The translations under genes and the position numbers were made by a program. The notes under the pieces were generated by a model that worked only from the letters and a program-made list of their open reading frames with translations, ran no database searches and was not told the DNA's origin. From contig CAYMQT010000001.1 of the NCBI GenBank assembly GCA_964392575.1, positions 1 to 64,000 on the forward strand: a stretch of 64,000 nt of DNA, given 5' to 3'. Numbering within the stretch: position 1 is the first letter of the stretch; each line of letters starts with the position of its first letter. The stretch comes from NIC37A-2 sp964392575. Its GTDB lineage: Bacteria > Myxococcota_A > Polyangia > Polyangiales > Polyangiaceae. Shown here piece by piece: positions 41,449-51,348 of the stretch.

Positions 41449-42315
41449 ATGTCGCTTGCAAATTCCCTGACACAGGGGGCCCGGGTCACCCTCACCAACA
41501 ACAGACACGCTCTTTCTCGCGCGCGGACTCTTGAGTCTGAAACTTCCCCAAAGCTCACCGACTGCTCGGTCAAGGAAAGCCCTTCGCCCGCCAGCGCGGA
41601 AGTCGCACGCGACGCTCTGGCGGACACTGAAACGATGTCGGCTGAAGAGCTCATCGCTTGGGCAGGGAAACGGTACGGACGAGACCTCGTGCTCTCTTCC
41701 AGCTTCGGAGCCGACTCCGCGGTGATGCTGCATCTGGTTACAAGCATCCTCCCCGGCATACGCGTCTTGTTCGTAGATACGGGTTATCTCTTTCCAGAAA
41801 CTTACCGTTTCGTCGACGATCTACAAAAGAAGTTTGATTTCGAGCTGCACGTCGCATCTCCTCTGATGACGGCTGCGCGACAAGAAGCTCTCTACGGAAA
41901 CCTCTGGGAGCAGGGCGATGAAGGCGTGCACCGTTACTTGGCGATGAACAAGGTCGAGCCCATGGAACGCGCGCTCCGAGAAACCGGTGCACGAGCTTGG
42001 CTCGCCGGCATCCGCTCAGAGCAAACCGAGCACCGAAGCGGCCTCGACCGGGTGGGACTCAAGGACGGGCGCGCAAAAATCCACCCCATCCTCTCCTGGA
42101 CCAGAACAGAGGTGAACGAATACATGGCCGCTCACGACCTGCCTACGCATCCGCTCGTAGCCCAAGGCTACAGGAGTATCGGAGATCGGCATTCGACGAT
42201 ACCTGTGCTTCCCGGCGACGATGAGCGCTCCGGACGCCTCCTCGGCACCCAGAAAGAGTGCGGGCTCCATCTCTCAGAAAGCCAGCGAAAAAGCTGGGAT
42301 GCCTCAAGATTGTGA
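41449..42315 (+). CDS. cysH: Phosphoadenylyl-sulfate (PAPS) reductase
   Basis: A 288-residue protein. LVLSSSFGADSAVMLHLV is the nucleotide-binding PP-loop, followed by FVDTGYLFPETYRFVDDL, LWEQGDEG, KVEPMERAL and the active-site KECGLHLS near the C-terminus. There are no CC pairs, so it lacks the 4Fe-4S cluster of APS reductases and should use PAPS with thioredoxin. About 50 N-terminal residues precede the conserved part, longer than E. coli CysH, so the true start may be later. It reduces activated sulfate to sulfite; the activating CysDN/CysC enzymes are not in the window. Confidence 0.92.
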   Translation: MSLANSLTQGARVTLTNNRHALSRARTLESETSPKLTDCSVKESPSPASAEVARDALADTETMSAEELIAWAGKRYGRDLVLSSSFGADSAVMLHLVTSILPGIRVLFVDTGYLFPETYRFVDDLQKKFDFELHVASPLMTAARQEALYGNLWEQGDEGVHRYLAMNKVEPMERALRETGARAWLAGIRSEQTEHRSGLDRVGLKDGRAKIHPILSWTRTEVNEYMAAHDLPTHPLVAQGYRSIGDRHSTIPVLPGDDERSGRLLGTQKECGLHLSESQRKSWDASRL

Positions 42316-43949
42316 ACACAAAGATGAACGTCAAAGGGCTCGAACTCGCGCCGAGCGGTTTCCCTACCATCGCCAAGATCGACGCAACCGTAGAAGCTCG
42401 TATCTGGCGAGAACTCGGAGAGCATCTGGAGCTGAAGGAATCAGCGCAGCGGATCTTCGACATCCTCTCGGAACGATGGCCGCTTTCTGCGTTGGCCGTT
42501 CTCTTTCTCGACGGGGACCCTTCCCGATTGAGCACTGTGGCCTTAGCCGCCGCGCAGAACTGGGACAGGTCGCATTTTCCACTTCGCGTCGCCGCTGAAA
42601 GGGCCCTCCTCGGCGAGCTCCCGCGCTCCGAGGCCACCCAGCCTATCGCGCTCTCCACTTCTGAATCCCATCTTGCCCGGGCTCTCGGTTTGGACACGGC
42701 GCAAAACTGCCTGCTCCTGTTTCCGATTTCACAGGTCGGGGCTCCGCCTGCTTTTGCTTTGATGCTCATGAGCGAAAGCACGCACGTCACGCCCTTTGAC
42801 CTTGGTTTAGTCGCTCCCCTGATCCCTCCTCTCCGAGCGGCGTATGAGAACGATCATCGTCTGCAAGAGCTCGCACGCATGCGTGAAGCGCTCGAAGCCG
42901 ACCGGGCTGCCCTGCTTTCGAAGCTAGAGCGCGACAACCTCAGCGAACTCGTCATCGGTGAATCAGGTGGGCTGGCTGGGGTGATGGAGCGCATCGAGCA
43001 GGTGGCACCCACCGATGCTCCGGTACTGATCCTTGGTGAGACCGGCTCGGGCAAAGAAGTCATCGCTCGAGCTCTCCACGAGCGCTCACGGCGGAGCAAA
43101 GGTCCTGTCGTGCGCGTGAATTGCGGAGCGATCCCTTCTGAACTCGTCGATTCTGAACTCTTCGGCCACGAGAAGGGGTCGTTTACCGGAGCCACCGGAA
43201 CGCGCAAGGGGTGGTTCGAACGCGCTGACGGCGGGACATTGTTTCTGGATGAAATTGGCGAACTGCCGCTCGCCGCTCAAGTACGCCTTTTGCGAGTCCT
43301 GCAAGACGGGACCCTGGAGCGTGTCGGCGGCCATGAAACAATCAGCGTCGACGTAAGGATAGTCGCTGCAACTCATCGTTACCTCGAAACGATGGTTGCA
43401 GATGGAAAGTTTCGCGAAGACTTGTGGTACCGGCTGAGCGTGTTTCCGGTGCAACTACCGGCACTCAGGGAGCGCATGCAAGACTTGCCAGCTCTCGCTG
43501 CAAGTTTCGCCGACCGAGCAGGTAAACGTCTCGGCGGCTCAGGACTCACTCCTACTTCCCGAGACCTAGAACTCCTCAGCAACTACTCTTGGCCTGGTAA
43601 CGTCCGTGAGCTTGCGGCAGTCATCGAACGAGCCACCATCTTGGGAAACGGCAAGCGCCTGGAAGTAGAGGCCGCCCTGGGCGCCTCGTCCTTACGAACA
43701 ACCTCTCAGCCACCCCCGCCTCTTTTCGCGGTACAGACGCAAAGCGAAGCGTCGAAACCGATCATGACCTTGCAGCAGGCCATGGCCGATCACATCCGCC
43801 TCGCCCTCGAAACCTGCCACGGGCGCATCGAAGGGCCCTTCGGCGCTGCAAAAATACTCGACATCAATCCGCATACACTCCGCGCGAGGATGCGAAAACT
43901 CGGCATCGAATGGTCGCAGTTTCGCGGAAACAGCCAAGGGACCCTTTAA
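42312..43949 (+). CDS. Sigma-54-dependent transcriptional activator with GAF-like sensor
   Basis: The GTG at 42312 overlaps the cysH stop (GTGA); 545 residues. Residues about 20-195 form a GAF-like input domain, then a helical linker. The AAA+ domain has Walker A GETGSGKE, ESELFGHEKGSFTGATG with the sigma-54 contact loop as GSFTGA instead of GAFTGA, and GGTLFLDEIGELP as Walker B. A Fis-type HTH (GAAKILDINPHTLRARMRKLGI) ends the protein. Position after cysH suggests it activates the sulfate operon through the -24/-12 promoter at 37441, responding to a sulfur metabolite. The Ser in the loop is a tolerated variant in some members. Confidence 0.88.
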   Translation: MNTKMNVKGLELAPSGFPTIAKIDATVEARIWRELGEHLELKESAQRIFDILSERWPLSALAVLFLDGDPSRLSTVALAAAQNWDRSHFPLRVAAERALLGELPRSEATQPIALSTSESHLARALGLDTAQNCLLLFPISQVGAPPAFALMLMSESTHVTPFDLGLVAPLIPPLRAAYENDHRLQELARMREALEADRAALLSKLERDNLSELVIGESGGLAGVMERIEQVAPTDAPVLILGETGSGKEVIARALHERSRRSKGPVVRVNCGAIPSELVDSELFGHEKGSFTGATGTRKGWFERADGGTLFLDEIGELPLAAQVRLLRVLQDGTLERVGGHETISVDVRIVAATHRYLETMVADGKFREDLWYRLSVFPVQLPALRERMQDLPALAASFADRAGKRLGGSGLTPTSRDLELLSNYSWPGNVRELAAVIERATILGNGKRLEVEAALGASSLRTTSQPPPPLFAVQTQSEASKPIMTLQQAMADHIRLALETCHGRIEGPFGAAKILDINPHTLRARMRKLGIEWSQFRGNSQGTL

Positions 43950-43955
43950 CGCGGC

Positions 43956-45392
43956 TCAAAAGGTAACATCGAGTTGTGCATGCACGAGATGATCTGCTCG
44001 ACCAAAGTCGAAATTGTACGGCATCCGCGCTATCCAGTCCGTCTGCAGTTTGAACCAATGATCATTGAAGTAATAGTTGAGGCCCGCGGCCACTTCTTGA
44101 CCGAAAGCTTCCGCTTCAGCGACAAAAACCGGATCCGTCCCCGGTAGCGCATACGTGCGGGTGAGACGACCGACGACTTCCAGAGGGGGATCAAACACAT
44201 AGGATGCCTGCGTCACCCAGCCGTGGCCTGATCGTGTGTATTCCGTGAGAGTCGAGCCGTCAGTAGCAGTCGACACGATGGTATCGGTCGAGGCATCTTT
44301 CCAAAGATATTCGGCTTGTAGAGCAAACCCCCACCATTTGAAAACCAAGTCGGTGGCCGCATGCCAGTAGTCCGTGGTCCCCCCCTGAAAGGTGCGTCCT
44401 GTGGTGCTGCGCAAACGATTGGTGTTGATATTCGCCGCAGACGCAACGCCCAGAGCCAGAGCCGGTGCCCTTCGGCGTGAAAGGTCGCCCTCGCGATCAT
44501 CGTCGAGGGGCCCGAGGGGTCTGAGTTCCAGACGACCGACGAGCAGCGCCCCGGGTTCATGCCCCTGACTCAGGTTCGTGCCGCCGCCCCCAAACGCTCC
44601 GAAGCGCCACGCAAAGGGAGATCTGTCGCCGAGAAAATTGTCAGAGTAAAGAGTAACGCCTACGTCCCGATCGAGAGTGAACTCAAGGACAGGCCGCGGA
44701 CGATCCGCCATTTGCAGGGCCCATTCGCGCACCGTGCGCAGTCGATCAAAGGGAACGAAGAACTGCCCCGCGCGCACGTTGAGGTCCCTATGCGCCTTCC
44801 ATTCGAGGTAGGCGTCAAAAATGGGCGAAGTTGCGCCATCGCGATAATCCCGACCAGCGACCGCGAGCTGAATCATATAGGTCAATTCAGGGAAAAAAAC
44901 GTTTCCAGAAAACCACAAGCGCGCTGTGCCGATATTGATGAGTTGGTCGAGTTCCCGTTCCCCCGCGGCATCTTCAGGAGGGATGTTCAGCTGATAGCGC
45001 AGTTGAATCCGACTGCGGATGTTGAGAGAGTAGGAGTCACTCGCCTTCAAGGTAATCCCGTGGCCCGGTTTGCCTGTGATAGAAAACTGAGAAGGAGACG
45101 CCGCTTCCTCAGCGGCTTCTTCGGAGTTCGTCTTCTCAACCGCTGTCTTCATCTCGACCGCCGTCTCCATTTCAACCGCAGTCGTCGTCTCAACCGCAGT
45201 AGGCTGCTCAGGCTGCGCAGACTGCATCGGAGGCTCGATGGGCTCAGGCTCGACGTCTTCGGCATCTTGAGCCTGTGCCGCGGGCTCGATAGGCGCAGGC
45301 TCGACGTCTTCGGCATCTTGAGCCTGCGCCGGACACGAATGAAGAGCCAGAATGACTGCGGCAACCAGAGCTTGTTTTGGAGCACATCTCAT
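43956..45392 (-). CDS. OprO/OprP-like phosphate-selective-type porin
   Basis: A 478-residue protein: signal peptide (about 1-24), a low-complexity region with two copies of AQDAEDVEP-PIEP and several TAVE(T/M) repeats, then a 16-strand-type barrel starting ITGKPGHGITLKASDSYSLNIRSR and ending HLVHAQLDVTF with the terminal Phe expected for BAM recognition. Related porins pass phosphate, polyphosphate or other anions. It converges on the sulfate cluster and may be the outer-membrane entry for sulfate, as the porin at 22630 may be for molybdate. Confidence 0.8.
   Translation of the reverse strand: MRCAPKQALVAAVILALHSCPAQAQDAEDVEPAPIEPAAQAQDAEDVEPEPIEPPMQSAQPEQPTAVETTTAVEMETAVEMKTAVEKTNSEEAAEEAASPSQFSITGKPGHGITLKASDSYSLNIRSRIQLRYQLNIPPEDAAGERELDQLINIGTARLWFSGNVFFPELTYMIQLAVAGRDYRDGATSPIFDAYLEWKAHRDLNVRAGQFFVPFDRLRTVREWALQMADRPRPVLEFTLDRDVGVTLYSDNFLGDRSPFAWRFGAFGGGGTNLSQGHEPGALLVGRLELRPLGPLDDDREGDLSRRRAPALALGVASAANINTNRLRSTTGRTFQGGTTDYWHAATDLVFKWWGFALQAEYLWKDASTDTIVSTATDGSTLTEYTRSGHGWVTQASYVFDPPLEVVGRLTRTYALPGTDPVFVAEAEAFGQEVAAGLNYYFNDHWFKLQTDWIARMPYNFDFGRADHLVHAQLDVTF
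45244..45340. repeat. Imperfect tandem duplication of about 54 bp in the porin 5' region
   Basis: The segment containing GGCTCGACGTCTTCGGCATC and flanking GGCTCGAT bases occurs twice, giving the doubled AQDAEDVEP motif of the porin linker. Confidence 0.7.
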
Positions 45393-45516
45393 TTTTGGTA
45401 ACGACCAGCCCCGCAGTGATGACGGTAATTCCGTGCTTGATCTGTGGCAAGCGTGAAATAGACGGGGCGGAGGAACGCGAATCCACGCCGCTCCTCTGCA
45501 CCTTCAACGCATCCCC

Positions 45517-47222
45517 TCAGTGAATGAAGGCTGCCGCGGGCTGGATGTCGAAGGAACTCCTGAGGTAGCTGGTCACGTCGATCAGCCGCAGGCGCGCGCT
45601 CCGGGCCGTGCGCGAGTCTATCTCGAACAGCGGCAAGACGCCTGTCTCGGTTTTCTTGAAGAGCAACGCCGGTACGATACCGAACTCATGGACAAGCTGT
45701 GATCTGTAGCCGAGCTCCTCGTCCTCGACCCGGGAAAAATGATCCCCGTAGATGATCACCACGGTGTCCGTCGGCAGACCGTCCACATACTTCCCGATCA
45801 CATGATCGACGTAGTGCATCGTGCCGAAATACGAGCGTTCTCGGTCATCCTCTTCCGGAAAAAAGCGGCGCCCGAACTCACCCAGGTCAAACCGGAACGG
45901 CGTGTGGCTCGTACCCGTGATCACGAACTCAAAGAATTTATCGGGATTCTGACGCTCAGACGCCGCGGCCTCAAAAAGCACCTCGTCCTTCAAGGTCCAT
46001 TCTGGATCCTCGAGCCCAAGCTTGCTGATGAGCTCCTCCCGGAACGCCAGCCTGTCGAAATCCATCTGCTGAAAGGCCGAGCGGCGCTCGAAGAAGTTGC
46101 CCGTCACGCCATGATAGAAGCTGGTGCGGTACCCGCGGCTATGAAGAACGTTGGAAAGAGAGCGACTAAAGGGAAACTGAGGGATCCGATACGGAGCCAT
46201 CCTCTGGGACGGCGGCGCTCCAAAGAGAAGAGCAAAATCCGAATCACAGCTCCCGTTGACCTTGGGCGCTTGCACCCTGAGATAGGTGCCCTTGCGGGCA
46301 AGGTTGTTCAGACGGGGCGTGACCTCATCCCCGTCAATTTTGAAGTTCATGATGGCATCGTCGAGGCTTTCAACCTGGACGACGGCGATTCGGTCTCCGA
46401 GAGCTACAGGAGCCACTTTCTCCTTCAGCCGATCCGTCGGGACCTCCAGCTGTTCTAGGGCGTGCTCCGTGACTCCTTCTAGATCGACATAGTAGCTTTC
46501 CGCGGCCCAGGTCACTGCGTAGCCGTAGCTATGAGCAATACCGTCAGCGAGTTCAAAACGCTCGAGGCGGCTCAAGGGCTTGTGATCGAAGGCCATCCCC
46601 AAGAAAACCATGAGCCACACGAGAGCACCGAGTTTGGCCAGGCGCCGTTGAGCCCCAAAGCGCGGCTTCATCCGCGAATAGACGTAAAGAAGCCCTAAGC
46701 TGAGGGGAACGAGCACACCCAGATACGGAGACGCATCCTCTAGCGCCACCAGGAAAACAGCCGCGCCTTCCCCCGATTGATTGCGAATGGTGAGCCAGGA
46801 AAGCGCGCGCTGAAAANNNNNNNNNNCTGAAAATTGACGAAATAGGAAAGGACAGCGGCAGCCATCCAAAGGTTGAGCGCAAACAGAACGCCCACCACTC
46901 GCACCGAGAAGAGAGAGAGCACCACAGTGGCCGCGCTCCAATCGATGAGAAACCTCAAGACATAGTCCTTGAAAAGCATCGACGGTTCTTTCCACATCGT
47001 GGACGTCGTCGTGACTTGCTGTACCCAGAACACCATCAGCGCCCAGATAAAAGACAGGACCAAAATCCGAGTGTATGCTTCTCTCCGAGTGTATGGAGCC
47101 GCCGCCGAGTCCTCTTCCAGAGCTTTCTCCATCGCCTGCTCCGTCAAAAGCACCCCGTCGGTCAAAAGTTCCGGGGTTTCTGACGAGTCAGGATCAGTAA
47201 GAGAAAGTTCGGTGCTCGACAT
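45517..47222 (-). CDS. Second LTA-synthase-like membrane sulfatase/phosphotransferase (spans N gap)
   Basis: It starts at ATG 47222 (MSSTELSLTD) and ends at 45517, with ten N at 46817-46826. The two sides are in different frames as written, but both contig ends carry CTGAAAA; merging them removes 17 nt, restores one frame and yields YFVNFQRALSW. The protein is then about 562 residues: four to five N-terminal helices and an extracytoplasmic sulfatase domain. VQVESLDDAIMNF supplies the nucleophile region, SCDSDFALLFG follows, and VIIYGDHFSRVEDEE supplies the late metal site. It should transfer phosphoglycerol-type groups to an envelope polymer. Confidence 0.82.
46817..46826. other. 10-N scaffold gap inside the LTA-synthase-like gene
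   Basis: The bases left of the gap end CTGAAAA and the bases right of it begin CTGAAAA, so the contigs overlap by seven bases. The frame is restored only when overlap and N are collapsed. Confidence 0.88.
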
Positions 47223-47512
47223 GGCTAAACGGTCGAATGCTTGACGGTAGGATGCGTAACGTAACGAAAAGGTAACAGAGAGAGCGCGTGCAGATTTCAG
47301 ATCCCGAAAGAGAGGGACGAGACGAGGGGGCGATGGGCGCTTCGAGGGGAAACTCCCTCGAAGAAGGCCGCCTATAGTAATGCTATTCTGTCCTTGAGCC
47401 AGGAAACAGAGCAAGAATCGGGCCAAAGCATGCAAATTTCCCAGAAAAAAGGTGACTTACTTGCATCATCCCCGGAAGTCATCCCCTCTGATCCGTCACA
47501 AAAGGTGCCTGC

Positions 47513-49309
47513 TTGATCCTCCGTCCGTACCAAAAGGAAGCCGTCGAGAGGACGCTCCGGCACTTTCAAACTAGCAACGAGACGGCGTGTCTCGTCCTTC
47601 CGACAGGCGCGGGCAAAAGCATCATCATCGCCGAGCTCTGCCGCTTGGCACGGGGAAGAGTGCTCGTCCTTGCCCACGTCAAAGAGCTGTGCGCTCAGAA
47701 CCGCGAGAAGTATGAGGCGCTCCGGGCAGAGAAGACGAAAGAGAGCGGTGAGCTCAGAGAGAAGTCTTCCGGCATCTTTCATCGCGGCCTCGGGGAGAAG
47801 GATGCTTCCAAACCTGTCACCTTCGCCGGCATTCAGTCCATCGCGAAGAATCTATCCGTTTTGCAGCAAGACTTCTCCTTGGTGATCGTTGATGAGTGTC
47901 ATCGCATCAGCGCCGAGAGCGACACAGAATACGAACGCGTGCTTTCGACCCTTCGAAAGCACAATCCTCAGCTGAAAGTGCTGGGGCTGACGGCCACTCC
48001 TTATCGGCTCGATCTCGGCTGGGCGTATCAGTTTCATTATCAAGGCTTCGCGCGCACGACAGAGCCGCGACCTTTCGCCCGCTGTATCTATGAAGTCCGC
48101 CTGAGCGAAATGATCGAACAGGGACACCTCACTCCACCGCGCCTCGTCGACGCTCCCGTCGCCACCTACAAGTTCTCAGAGCTGGATCAGACAAGCATAG
48201 AGGATCCAGAAGCGGCGCTCGGTACCCTCTTGGTGCAAAGTCCGCGCGTCACCGCAGCCATCGTTCAGCAGATCGTGACCCTCACCCGAAAGCAACGCCG
48301 GCGCGGGGTGATGCTCTTCGCCGCCACCGTGGCGCACGCCGAAGAGATCGCAAACCTCTTACCCCCAAACGAGACCGCGCTCATCCTGGGGGACACGAAA
48401 CGGGAGGAGCGTGATCGCTTGATCGCCGAATTCAAGGCAGAGAAGCGCAAGTATCTCGTCAACGTGGCGGTCTTGACCACAGGATTCGACGCCCCGCACG
48501 TGGACTTCATCGCCCTGCTCCGACCGACGGAATCCGTCAGTCTCTTTCAACAGATCGCAGGTCGCGGCCTGCGCCTGTTCCCGAAAAAGACCGACTGCTT
48601 GATCATGGACTACGCCGGGACCGGCTACGATCTCTTCGCGCCGGAGATCGGAGAGAAGAAGCCGTCCCCCAGCTCAGAGATCGTCGCCGTAGAATGCCCC
48701 GAGTGCGGTTTTCAAAATCAGTTCTGGGGACACAAAGACAGCGAAGGGCGCGTGACGGAGCACTACGGAAGGCGCTGCCAAGGCACCGTGGAAGAAGACT
48801 CGCGCTCTACTCGCTGCTCCTATCGCTTTCGTTTCAAAGAGTGCCCGCGTTGCGGCGCGGAAAACGACATCGCCGCTCGCTCCTGCGGCGCGTGCAGCGC
48901 CGTGCTCGTCGACCCGGACGAACAGCTCCGGGCAGCCCTCGGCCTCAAGGATGCCACGGTTCTCCGGGTGAGCGGCATGCAGGTTCTGCTCGAAGGGAAG
49001 CGCCTGAAGCTCACCTATCACGACGAAGACGGGGCTCAGTTGAATGAAAGATTCGACTTTTCAAACTCGCGGCAAAGGGAGCTTTTCAATCGCACCTTCG
49101 GCAGGCGCATCGCTTCCGGCCGGCGGCCTCTTGCGCTTGAAACGGCAGAACAAGCCTTGGCCCTCCGCGCGCACCTTCCCTGTCCGGACTTCGTAGTCGG
49201 CAGAAAGAGAAAACTTCGGGGCAAGGGCGCTTTTTACGTGCGCGTCGAGGCGCGCTTGTTTGACTACGAGGGACGCTTCAAAAAGGCCGATCAGAGTCCG
49301 GTGGGATGA
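47513..49309 (+). CDS. radD: RadD-like superfamily 2 DNA helicase
   Basis: A TTG start at 47513 behind AAAGGTG gives 598 residues. Helicase motifs: Q/RPYQ near residue 4, Walker A LPTGAGKS, DECH box in VIVDECHR, TATPYR (motif III), LTTGFDAPHVD (V) and QIAGRGLR (VI). Two zinc-ribbon-like modules follow (CPECG...CQG...C and CPRCG...CGAC), then a C-terminal domain. This is the plan of RadD/YejH, a DEAD/DEAH helicase that assists RecA and SSB in double-strand-break repair. Monocistronic; its 3' end overlaps the convergent hydrolase gene by 19 nt. Confidence 0.85.
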   Translation: MILRPYQKEAVERTLRHFQTSNETACLVLPTGAGKSIIIAELCRLARGRVLVLAHVKELCAQNREKYEALRAEKTKESGELREKSSGIFHRGLGEKDASKPVTFAGIQSIAKNLSVLQQDFSLVIVDECHRISAESDTEYERVLSTLRKHNPQLKVLGLTATPYRLDLGWAYQFHYQGFARTTEPRPFARCIYEVRLSEMIEQGHLTPPRLVDAPVATYKFSELDQTSIEDPEAALGTLLVQSPRVTAAIVQQIVTLTRKQRRRGVMLFAATVAHAEEIANLLPPNETALILGDTKREERDRLIAEFKAEKRKYLVNVAVLTTGFDAPHVDFIALLRPTESVSLFQQIAGRGLRLFPKKTDCLIMDYAGTGYDLFAPEIGEKKPSPSSEIVAVECPECGFQNQFWGHKDSEGRVTEHYGRRCQGTVEEDSRSTRCSYRFRFKECPRCGAENDIAARSCGACSAVLVDPDEQLRAALGLKDATVLRVSGMQVLLEGKRLKLTYHDEDGAQLNERFDFSNSRQRELFNRTFGRRIASGRRPLALETAEQALALRAHLPCPDFVVGRKRKLRGKGAFYVRVEARLFDYEGRFKKADQSPVG

Positions 49310-50196
49310 TCCGGAAGATACCCGGCCGGAAGAAACCCGCGCAAAGCCTCCGTCGTTTGTGCGCCGACTTCTCCCCAGTACGCATGCCCCCCGCCCGGCA
49401 CGTTCACTAGACGCGCCTGGAGCCCCGCGCGCGTGAGCGCTGCCCCCGCGGAGGTGAGCCGCGCCGAACAGCCTTTCGTCCCGCAGGCAAGCAAGACCCC
49501 CTCGCCGCCTTTCGCTTTGAAAGAAAGTCCGCGCGAAACGCTCCAGCTTTCGCCGCCACCTTCGACGAGCACCAGATGAGAAAAGTCCGCGCTTTCACCC
49601 ACAAGGGCCAGAGCACCCATCGTCGCGCCCTGAGAATAGCCGAAGTAAACGGCTTTCTCGGGGGACAAGTGTGGGAAGCGGGGCTCTTGCGCAGAGGAGC
49701 GGAGCGCGCGAAAGAGGGCTTCGAGTTCTCGCCGAAGCGCCAAGTGATCGGGATAGTAGGCGCCCGCTTCGGGATCTGACGTCCGTAGCAGCTTACCTTC
49801 CGGACAAGCGATGAGCACATCCCTGTCGAGGCGCTCGTCCCAAAAGCGACAGTGCTCAATCGCCCGTCCTCCCGCGCCATGAGCAGCGACGAAAAGGCGC
49901 GCTCCCCCTTCCCGCGAAGTTCGGGGCAGACGCAGAACCGCAGACTGAAAGCCGTCGAGTGCAAGCAAGGCGAATCGCTCCTGCTGCCCTCCTTCGCGCG
50001 CGCTCGCCGTCTCGCTCTCGGCCTCTTGAGACTCGTCGCCCCTTGGCATCGTCTCGCTCTCGGCCTCCTTTCTCTCTTCGCCCGGATGTTCCTTTCCCGC
50101 GCCGACGAGTCTGGGTCCGCAGGAAAGCAAAAGGAGCGGGCAAAGTCGGAGCAAAAGTCCGCATCCCTGCCTCACCCCGCGCCAACGAATCCTCAC
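49291..50196 (-). CDS. Lipoprotein alpha/beta hydrolase
   Basis: A 301-residue protein with a lipoprotein signal (CPLLLLSCGP), a Glu-rich spacer with doubled EAESET motifs (about 40-70), and an alpha/beta-hydrolase domain with LFVAAHGAGG (oxyanion region), GYSQGA as nucleophile elbow near residue 190 and NVPGGGHAYW as catalytic His. It resembles PHB-depolymerase or phospholipase/carboxylesterase-type enzymes; the substrate is unknown. The GTG at 50196 is the start. It is divergent from trpD. Confidence 0.78.
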   Translation of the reverse strand: MRIRWRGVRQGCGLLLRLCPLLLLSCGPRLVGAGKEHPGEERKEAESETMPRGDESQEAESETASAREGGQQERFALLALDGFQSAVLRLPRTSREGGARLFVAAHGAGGRAIEHCRFWDERLDRDVLIACPEGKLLRTSDPEAGAYYPDHLALRRELEALFRALRSSAQEPRFPHLSPEKAVYFGYSQGATMGALALVGESADFSHLVLVEGGGESWSVSRGLSFKAKGGEGVLLACGTKGCSARLTSAGAALTRAGLQARLVNVPGGGHAYWGEVGAQTTEALRGFLPAGYLPDHPTGL

Positions 50197-50293
50197 AAGG
50201 CCACCCTCACAAAGGCCACCATAGAAGAGCGCCCTTTCTGCACCAACCCGCCACCGCTAGACAGCCGTTCTCGGGCTGGGCAGAACCCAATGC

Positions 50294-51322
50294 ATGCAGC
50301 TATCGTATCCTGAAGCCCTCAAGCTCATCGAGAACAGGTCCGGAATGGACAGAGAACAGACGACTCTCATTTTGGACTTGCTGCTCAGCGGGACGCTCGA
50401 AGAAAACGACGGCGGAACCCTGCTCCGCACTTGGGCTGCACGCGGAGAGACTGGAGGCGAACTCGCCGCAACCGTACGCTACTTGCAAAAGCAGGCGATC
50501 CGCGTCCCGGTGAAGGTGCCCTGCTTTGACTTGTGCGGGACAGGCGGAAGCGGGCTCACCCGCTTCAACGTTTCGACGACGGTCGCGTTCGTCGTCGCAG
50601 CCGCAGGCATCCCCGTCGCCAAACACGGCAATCGCGGTTCCCGAAAGCCGAATGGTAGCTTCGACCTCCTCGAAGCACTTGAAATCCCGTTCGATCTCTC
50701 CCCGGAAAATGAAGCGCGCCTGGTCGAAGAAACCGGCGTGTGTTTCATTTTCGCCCGCACGCATCACCCGGTGGTCGGACGCGCGGTGCCTTACCGCAAG
50801 GCAGCGGGCGGGCGCAGCATTTTCAATCTGGCAGGTCCCCTGGCGAACCCCGTCCACATCTCTCGACAAATCATCGGCACCATCGACGAGAGCACTGCCA
50901 AAGTCGTCGCCGCTGCCCTGTCGGAGCTCGAAACGGACGGTGCCCTCGTCGTCTTCGGTGAGCCCGGCATCGACGAGATTTCGGTCACCGGAAACACCGG
51001 GTACTTGCTCGTCGACCGCCAGGGAATCAAAAGCGGAACGCTCTCCACACCCCCGCATCCGGGGCTCGCCTACGCCTCGCTTCCCGGAGGCACTGCACAA
51101 GAGAACGCTCCGCACTTTCTCGCGCTCCTTCGAGGAGAAGAACAAGGGCCGCTTTACTCCATGGTGTGCGAGAACGCCGGAGCGGCGATCGATCTTTGGC
51201 GCGGCGAGCCCCCGCGCCTCGGCGGCAAGGGCTCAGAAGAAGCCCGCTCCTTGTTGGCGAGCGGTGCGGTCCGAGACGTCTTTGAAAAGCACCGAGCCCT
51301 GGCCCGAAAGCTCTCCCCCTGA
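50294..51322 (+). CDS. trpD: Anthranilate phosphoribosyltransferase (lone trpD)
   Basis: A 342-residue protein with the family motifs DLCGTGGSG (PRPP-binding, about 75-83), NVSTTVAFVVAAAGIPVAKHGNRG, and GRSIFNLAGPLANP. DEISVTG supplies the metal-binding DE. It transfers anthranilate to PRPP in tryptophan synthesis. No other trp gene is nearby, and some usual residues are altered (FARTHHPVVGRAVPYRKAAG instead of FAPxxHPAMRxVxPVRxxLG), so a related phosphoribosyl or phosphorolysis substrate is possible. A LysR gene follows. Confidence 0.8.
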   Translation: MQLSYPEALKLIENRSGMDREQTTLILDLLLSGTLEENDGGTLLRTWAARGETGGELAATVRYLQKQAIRVPVKVPCFDLCGTGGSGLTRFNVSTTVAFVVAAAGIPVAKHGNRGSRKPNGSFDLLEALEIPFDLSPENEARLVEETGVCFIFARTHHPVVGRAVPYRKAAGGRSIFNLAGPLANPVHISRQIIGTIDESTAKVVAAALSELETDGALVVFGEPGIDEISVTGNTGYLLVDRQGIKSGTLSTPPHPGLAYASLPGGTAQENAPHFLALLRGEEQGPLYSMVCENAGAAIDLWRGEPPRLGGKGSEEARSLLASGAVRDVFEKHRALARKLSP

Positions 51323-51348
51323 TTTTTCGTGTTATTATTCATTTTTGT

